Assembly: GCA_963920525.1 (NCBI GenBank)
Contig: OY986435.1
Location: 302,077,908-302,141,907 of the forward strand
Length of the DNA: 64,000 nucleotides
Reading direction: 5' to 3'
DNA from: Dichetophora obliterata
Lineage: Eukaryota > Arthropoda > Insecta > Diptera > Sciomyzidae
A program made the position numbers and the translations under genes. Shown one piece after another: positions 59,917 through 64,000 of the stretch. Numbering within the stretch: position 1 is the stretch's first letter; each line of letters begins with the position of its first letter. The notes beneath the pieces were generated by a model. The model was not told the DNA's origin and made no database searches. It worked only from the letters and a program-made list of their open reading frames with translations.

Positions 59917-62280
59917 TGCGTTTTTTTTTTGGCAAGGAGTGTAGTATAACTGTGCTGAGCAAATGCGGCTCTTGGTTAAGTAAAGTGTGTTCTTTTAATC
60001 GTATTTTGTTTACTTGTTTATCCCTCCATGAATAATCACTTGAGTTATGCTTGTTCAAAATGAAATTTGGCTTTCTGATCTAATGTTCTTTATGGATATC
60101 TCGGGGGATTGTGTATACTTGTATTTTGGCTTTTGTGCCTGATCATAACATCAAAATATTCAAACATTTTCCACGGCTAAAGGAAAAAGGGAAAGAAAAT
60201 TGCCATGCCCTCTGTTGAAATCTCACATATTGGTTTTTTGGTGATTACTTTTAAAAAGATTAAATTAAATCCCAATTAAATTTGCCTTGAAATCGTGTAC
60301 GGAATGCAGAAAGGCTATTTTTAAATATATCCTAAAAGCGGAACTAATAATTTTCCCATTATCTCTTAAAGCCGATAAAAATTTTACAAAAACATCCAAG
60401 CAATTGTAGTCGGAATTCAAAATGCTAAAAATATTCTCCGATCCACCACTAAAAATCCACTTTCAAGTACATAATTGGTATAGAAAAACCTTAACTCTCG
60501 ATCAATTCCATCTTGAAAAATGCTTCATGAAAAGTATGGTCTGTATAGTAACGAAAAAAAAGTTATCTCACAAACAAGCACACTTTGGACGCGTGTCCAT
60601 TAAAATACATAAAAAAAAATAGAAATAAAAATAACCATCAAAAGCAGAAGCAAACTTGAAAAGAAAACAATCAACTCTAAAGACCCAAGAAAGGAAGCTT
60701 GAGAAGCATAACAGCTATAAAAATCCATCTGGTGCTTAAATTACCACAACAGCAGCCAAGCTCCATGCTTTATGTGCCACCCGCCACTGTTAAGTGATCG
60801 TTCAGCTTCTGCTACAACTTCTCTTGCGTTCCATCATACATAATTTTGTATTCAGCATTTGCGCAGATACAATTAAAAGACATAAAACAATAAGAAAAAT
60901 TAGATATGAAATGAAAATGGGAATGAAGTAATGCAACTGTGTAATTATATTGAGACAAAAGAAAAGAAACAAAAAAAAGGGTTCCTTAACTTCAACCCTA
61001 CTACTTGTGTATTTAGCCTAGGCTGCTTGCTGGTAGACTCGCTCCAAATGCCTTTGCTGTCGGCAGTATCAGCAAAAGCAGCAAAGGAAGTATTCTGCTG
61101 ATCTACTAAAAACATATGCTTTCAATGCAGTCTTTTTTTATCAAACTTTTTTGATCTTTGAAAAACAATGATCTAGTTAAAAAGTTTATATTACGTGCGC
61201 GTAACACTTTGTGGTATCAAGTTTGTGCTGCTGCTGCTGCACCCGGCAGTGAAGTGACGTAATCTTTTTAAGTTACAATTAAAAGTACGCTGCTATGGCA
61301 GTCAACCAGCCATCTGTGCGACTTTGTGCGCAACATTTTATTTGCGAACGAAATGAGCAAATATTATCTTACAATATTTCTTCGAAAATGTTAAAACCAC
61401 CATAAAATTTTCAAACAAAATTTGTGATCTCTCTAACATAGGAGGCCCGTTTTAATAAATATATGTAGTAATATTCACTAAAAAGCTAAAAAATGCCATA
61501 ATTTAGAAGTGTATAGTAAGTAGGTGCCACGCCTATTCTGCAAGTAGTGCATAGCATCGCACTTTAAATCAACTTGATCATCTTGTAATCACTTGATTTA
61601 TAGTTTTAACCTGGAAGTTAAGTTTGCTTAAAACTTTGGTATTGAGGCTTTGATGAATTGTACGGGCGTACATTTTTGTTTGCCCATTTTCGTGATTAAG
61701 ATTGGTCAGGGACTCGGAAAAACATTTTTTAAATCCTTTTTGATTTATTATTTTTCCAGTCAAACGTACCAGGAAAAATAAAAATTACGGAATGACAGAC
61801 ATTTTGCAAGGGCCATCACTGACGGAAATAAAAAACTTAATTTGAAATAAAAAAGTTTGATGTGATTTTTGGCGGAGTAACAGGGTGCACAAAATTGACA
61901 AAAATCGACAAAAATGTCGAAAATTGATTGTTACGAAAATTCATATGTCAACAAATTCTTAACTGAATGAATGTTTAGTTTGAGCTACCATTGGAAAATT
62001 AATTAAAAGGGCTTTAACTCTTTGAAGTACCATGGGACAAAATTTGAACCACTGAAAAATAAACTTTTGTGGTAGGTTGGGACAAAATTCAACCCACTCA
62101 GGTTTGGTGTTTATAATAACATATAATAAAAATAAATATGATGAATATTTTATATATGATAAAATAAAAAATAATAATAATAAAAAAAAATATTTTTGAC
62201 TTTTTTTTGTACCTCAAGGGCATTTTTTATAAAGAAATTTCCGCACCTCAAAGATTTAATATAAAAATAATTTTGGGAAA
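59917..62280. other. Intronic DNA, nothing recognised
   Basis: AT-rich without repeat matches; a CTGCTGCTGCTGCACC run at 61228-61243 and a low-complexity ATAATAATAA run near 62165. No credible gene. Confidence 0.35.
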
Positions 62281-62282
62281 TT

Positions 62283-62398
62283 TTGGTGGTTGGAGGTTTC
62301 ATCCCTTGCGACAAGGTAATTTATTGTCGATTCCACTATAAAAAGTTATATTGCATGAATGCAAAGCCAGTGCTCTAACCACTAGGCTACTACATAAT
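62283..62398 (-). repeat. Decayed SINE-like tRNA segment
   Basis: Minus strand has TAGTAGCCTAGTGGTTAGAG (a good A box) near 62373-62392; the B-box region (GGGATGAAACCTCC, ~62296-62309) is degenerate and too far away, so the unit has an insertion or is old. Confidence 0.45.
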
Positions 62399-62944
62399 GG
62401 AAATAAATCAGCTTAGATTTAAATAGGTCATTCAACTAAACTTAGGGAAGACTATGAAAACGTCAAGCTCCTTTTAGAGAAAATTTCATATGATCAACAT
62501 CAGTGGTTCGCCTGTGTAAATTTAAAGACGGTACATTTTTTATGGGGTCATCAAAGTAGATACACTAAATGTACCTGTTTTATTTGTCTGTGGGACAGTT
62601 GTGCAAAAAATTAACACTGGAGCAGGAAAGACTAACCATGAGTGTAGAAAAAGTTAACATAGTTCATGAACCTTTGATAAGTCGAACAAATCATCCTTTC
62701 ACCACTACACATTAAACATGGGCGATTGATATATACAAGATAGGAATGGCGATTGCTTTAAATATATTTCTCAATCATTAACTGGACTTAGTACAGAAAA
62801 GTTAAAAGCAGGACGTGCCACAAATCCGGTCTCTTATAAGCGAAGATAATTTTTGAAATTTTTTTTTGAACCTGCATTAAATATCGGTATACATTTTTTT
62901 GGTATGGTATTATTTAACATTTAAATTATCAAAAAAACATTTTT

Positions 62945-63136
62945 TTGTTATTTGCAGCATTTTTTACTTTTCTCGGAGGCGTCAAAGTCGGTGTCTCGAA
63001 AACGTTAACGCTGCATGGCCGACAGTTAATCTCAGAATCGGCAAGTCTGAAACAAAAAACCAAAAAGTTTCTGAAGAAGGAAGGTAATTTACGCCGTAAT
63101 CTACCACAGGCGATCAAAAATCGATCCCAGAAATAA
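62945..63136 (+). other. Exon-like open segment of unknown nature
   Basis: TTATTTGCAG (acceptor-like, to 62957) is followed by an open frame, VGVSKTLTLHGRQLISESAS.., to GGAAG|GTAATT (donor-like, 63083/63084). The minus strand is also open across it. No domain recognised; the CTGAAACAAAAAACC phrase is shared with 9178-9192, which suggests a repeat rather than a host exon. Confidence 0.25.
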
Positions 63137-63282
63137 AATGAGAGAGGTTTAAAAAAAAGTATAAACATGGACCACGTTTTTCACCCTTATACCCTTGCTA
63201 AATAATAATCAGGAGTGTTATGGAAACCGACAATTACCAGAATCGGTTTTGAAATTGACACAGATTTAATTTTGGTGTCAAA

Positions 63283-63355
63283 AAACCGATTATCGATTAA
63301 GAAACACAAAACCAATTTCGAAAATGAAACCAGTTTCTTAATCGATAATCGGTTT
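63283..63355. repeat. Perfect 23-bp inverted repeat
   Basis: Arms 63283-63305 and 63333-63355 (AAACCGATTATCGATTAAG.. and complement) pair perfectly around a 27-bp loop. The CGGTTT theme is repeated nearby at 63244-63249. Confidence 0.75.
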
Positions 63356-63379
63356 CTATGGCTATGACAAAGAATTTCA

Positions 63380-64000
63380 GAACTTTCAGTTATTCTTTTT
63401 TTATTCTTTATTCGTTTTTTATTCGTTATTAATTTTTTATTCATTGTTCTTTTGTTATTCATTATTAATTTTTTATTCATTATTCATTTTTTATTCATTA
63501 TTCATTTTTTATTCATTATTCTTTTATTATTCATGATTCAGTTTTTAGTCATTATTAACTTTTTATTCATTATTAGTTTTTTATTCATTATTAATTTTTT
63601 AATCATTATTTATTCGTTATTCATTATTCATTTGTTATTCATTATTAAGTTTTTATTCTTTTTATTCAATTGTTATTAATTTCTTAGTTATTTCTTAAGA
63701 CTAAAATTAATAAAAAATGAATTAAAAGTAACAAATGAATAATGAACAAAAAATGAATTAAGAAAAAAAAACGAATAATAAATAAAAAATCAATAATGAA
63801 AAAAAAAGAATAAAAAATGAATAAGAAATGAATAAAGAATAAAATAATATAATAATGAATGACAAATGAAGAAAAAATTAAATAATAAAAAAAATGAATA
63901 ATGAATAAAAAATGAAAAAAAGAGTAATGAATAACAAATGAATAATGAATAAAAATGAATAATGAATAAAAAATGATTAATGAATAGTGAATAATGAATA
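63380..64000. repeat. Simple repeat, TTATTCAT then its complement ATGAATAA
   Basis: 63400-63680 is (TTATTCAT)(T)n on the + strand; from ~63712 to the window end the complementary ATGAATAATGAATAAAAA dominates, so the whole is a rough giant palindrome centred near 63695. The long leucine/isoleucine/phenylalanine open frame here is an artefact of the repeat. Confidence 0.85.

Larger units (their letters stand above)
3257..64000 (+). other. how: Presumed first intron of how (3' end beyond the window)
   Basis: Begins with GTAAGT at 3257. No later exon with recognisable QUA1-end, KH or QUA2 coding sequence was found on the + strand, so the intron probably continues past the window end. Everything listed downstream, mostly transposable elements on both strands, lies within it on this reading. 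A small unrecognised exon cannot be excluded by eye. Confidence 0.5.

Noticed and set aside
63452..63679. 75-codon frame rich in Leu, Ile and Phe, like a membrane protein
   Set aside because: Pure translation of the TTATTCAT simple repeat.
3257..64000. Further how exons (KH, QUA2)
   Set aside because: No segment reading like the expected KH-domain sequence was noticed on the + strand; by-eye search can miss short exons.

Overview
This is nuclear DNA from an insect, most likely a cyclorrhaphan fly with a large, repeat-rich genome. Two things point there: the only recognisable host exon (3094-3256, + strand) encodes the N-terminus of HOW (held out wings, the fly quaking-type STAR RNA-binding protein), and the rest is AT-rich non-coding DNA full of dipteran-type transposons. 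The exon ends at a clean GTAAGT donor. No KH-domain exon was recognised downstream, so the remaining ~60 kb is read as the 5' part of a very long first intron of how. Species cannot be fixed from the sequence.

Layout. 1-900: decayed tandem repeats. 900-3093: upstream region and probable 5' UTR. 3094-3256: how exon. 3257-14560: hAT relic, P-like MITE, a gene-poor stretch of nested MITEs, a ~1.6 kb array of short inverted ATCGCCCAA-type motifs, then mostly unique DNA. 14597-18128 and 35562-37243: two copies of a CGATATCG-palindrome-rich transposon carrying tRNA-like segments; the first copy is split by a hairpin MITE, a truncated LINE and another DNA element. 18481-19197: long palindromic array. 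22080-23262: LINE relic. 23271-27443: an outer repeat with ~300 bp inverted ends enclosing a separate 2.6 kb TTAA-flanked transposon with a decayed transposase gene. 27450-32190: a minus-strand CR1/Jockey-group LINE containing a plus-strand relative nested inside it. 40525-49030: an old minus-strand LINE relic interrupted by a foldback element, a 5 kb P-superfamily element with 1.7 kb inverted ends, a TAA-flanked MITE and two further MITEs. 54290-55560: 5' end of an R1/LOA-like LINE. 56343-59907: a foldback/Mutator-like element with a perfect 9-bp target duplication and an internal 170-bp satellite array. 63380-64000: ATTCAT-type simple repeat.

Apart from how, no host gene can be supported. 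The coding sequences seen are transposases and reverse transcriptases, nearly all broken by stops, frameshifts or insertions. The most informative region is 40.5-49 kb: removing each insertion plus one copy of its target duplication rejoins the host LINE's reverse-transcriptase frame, which independently confirms the element boundaries.
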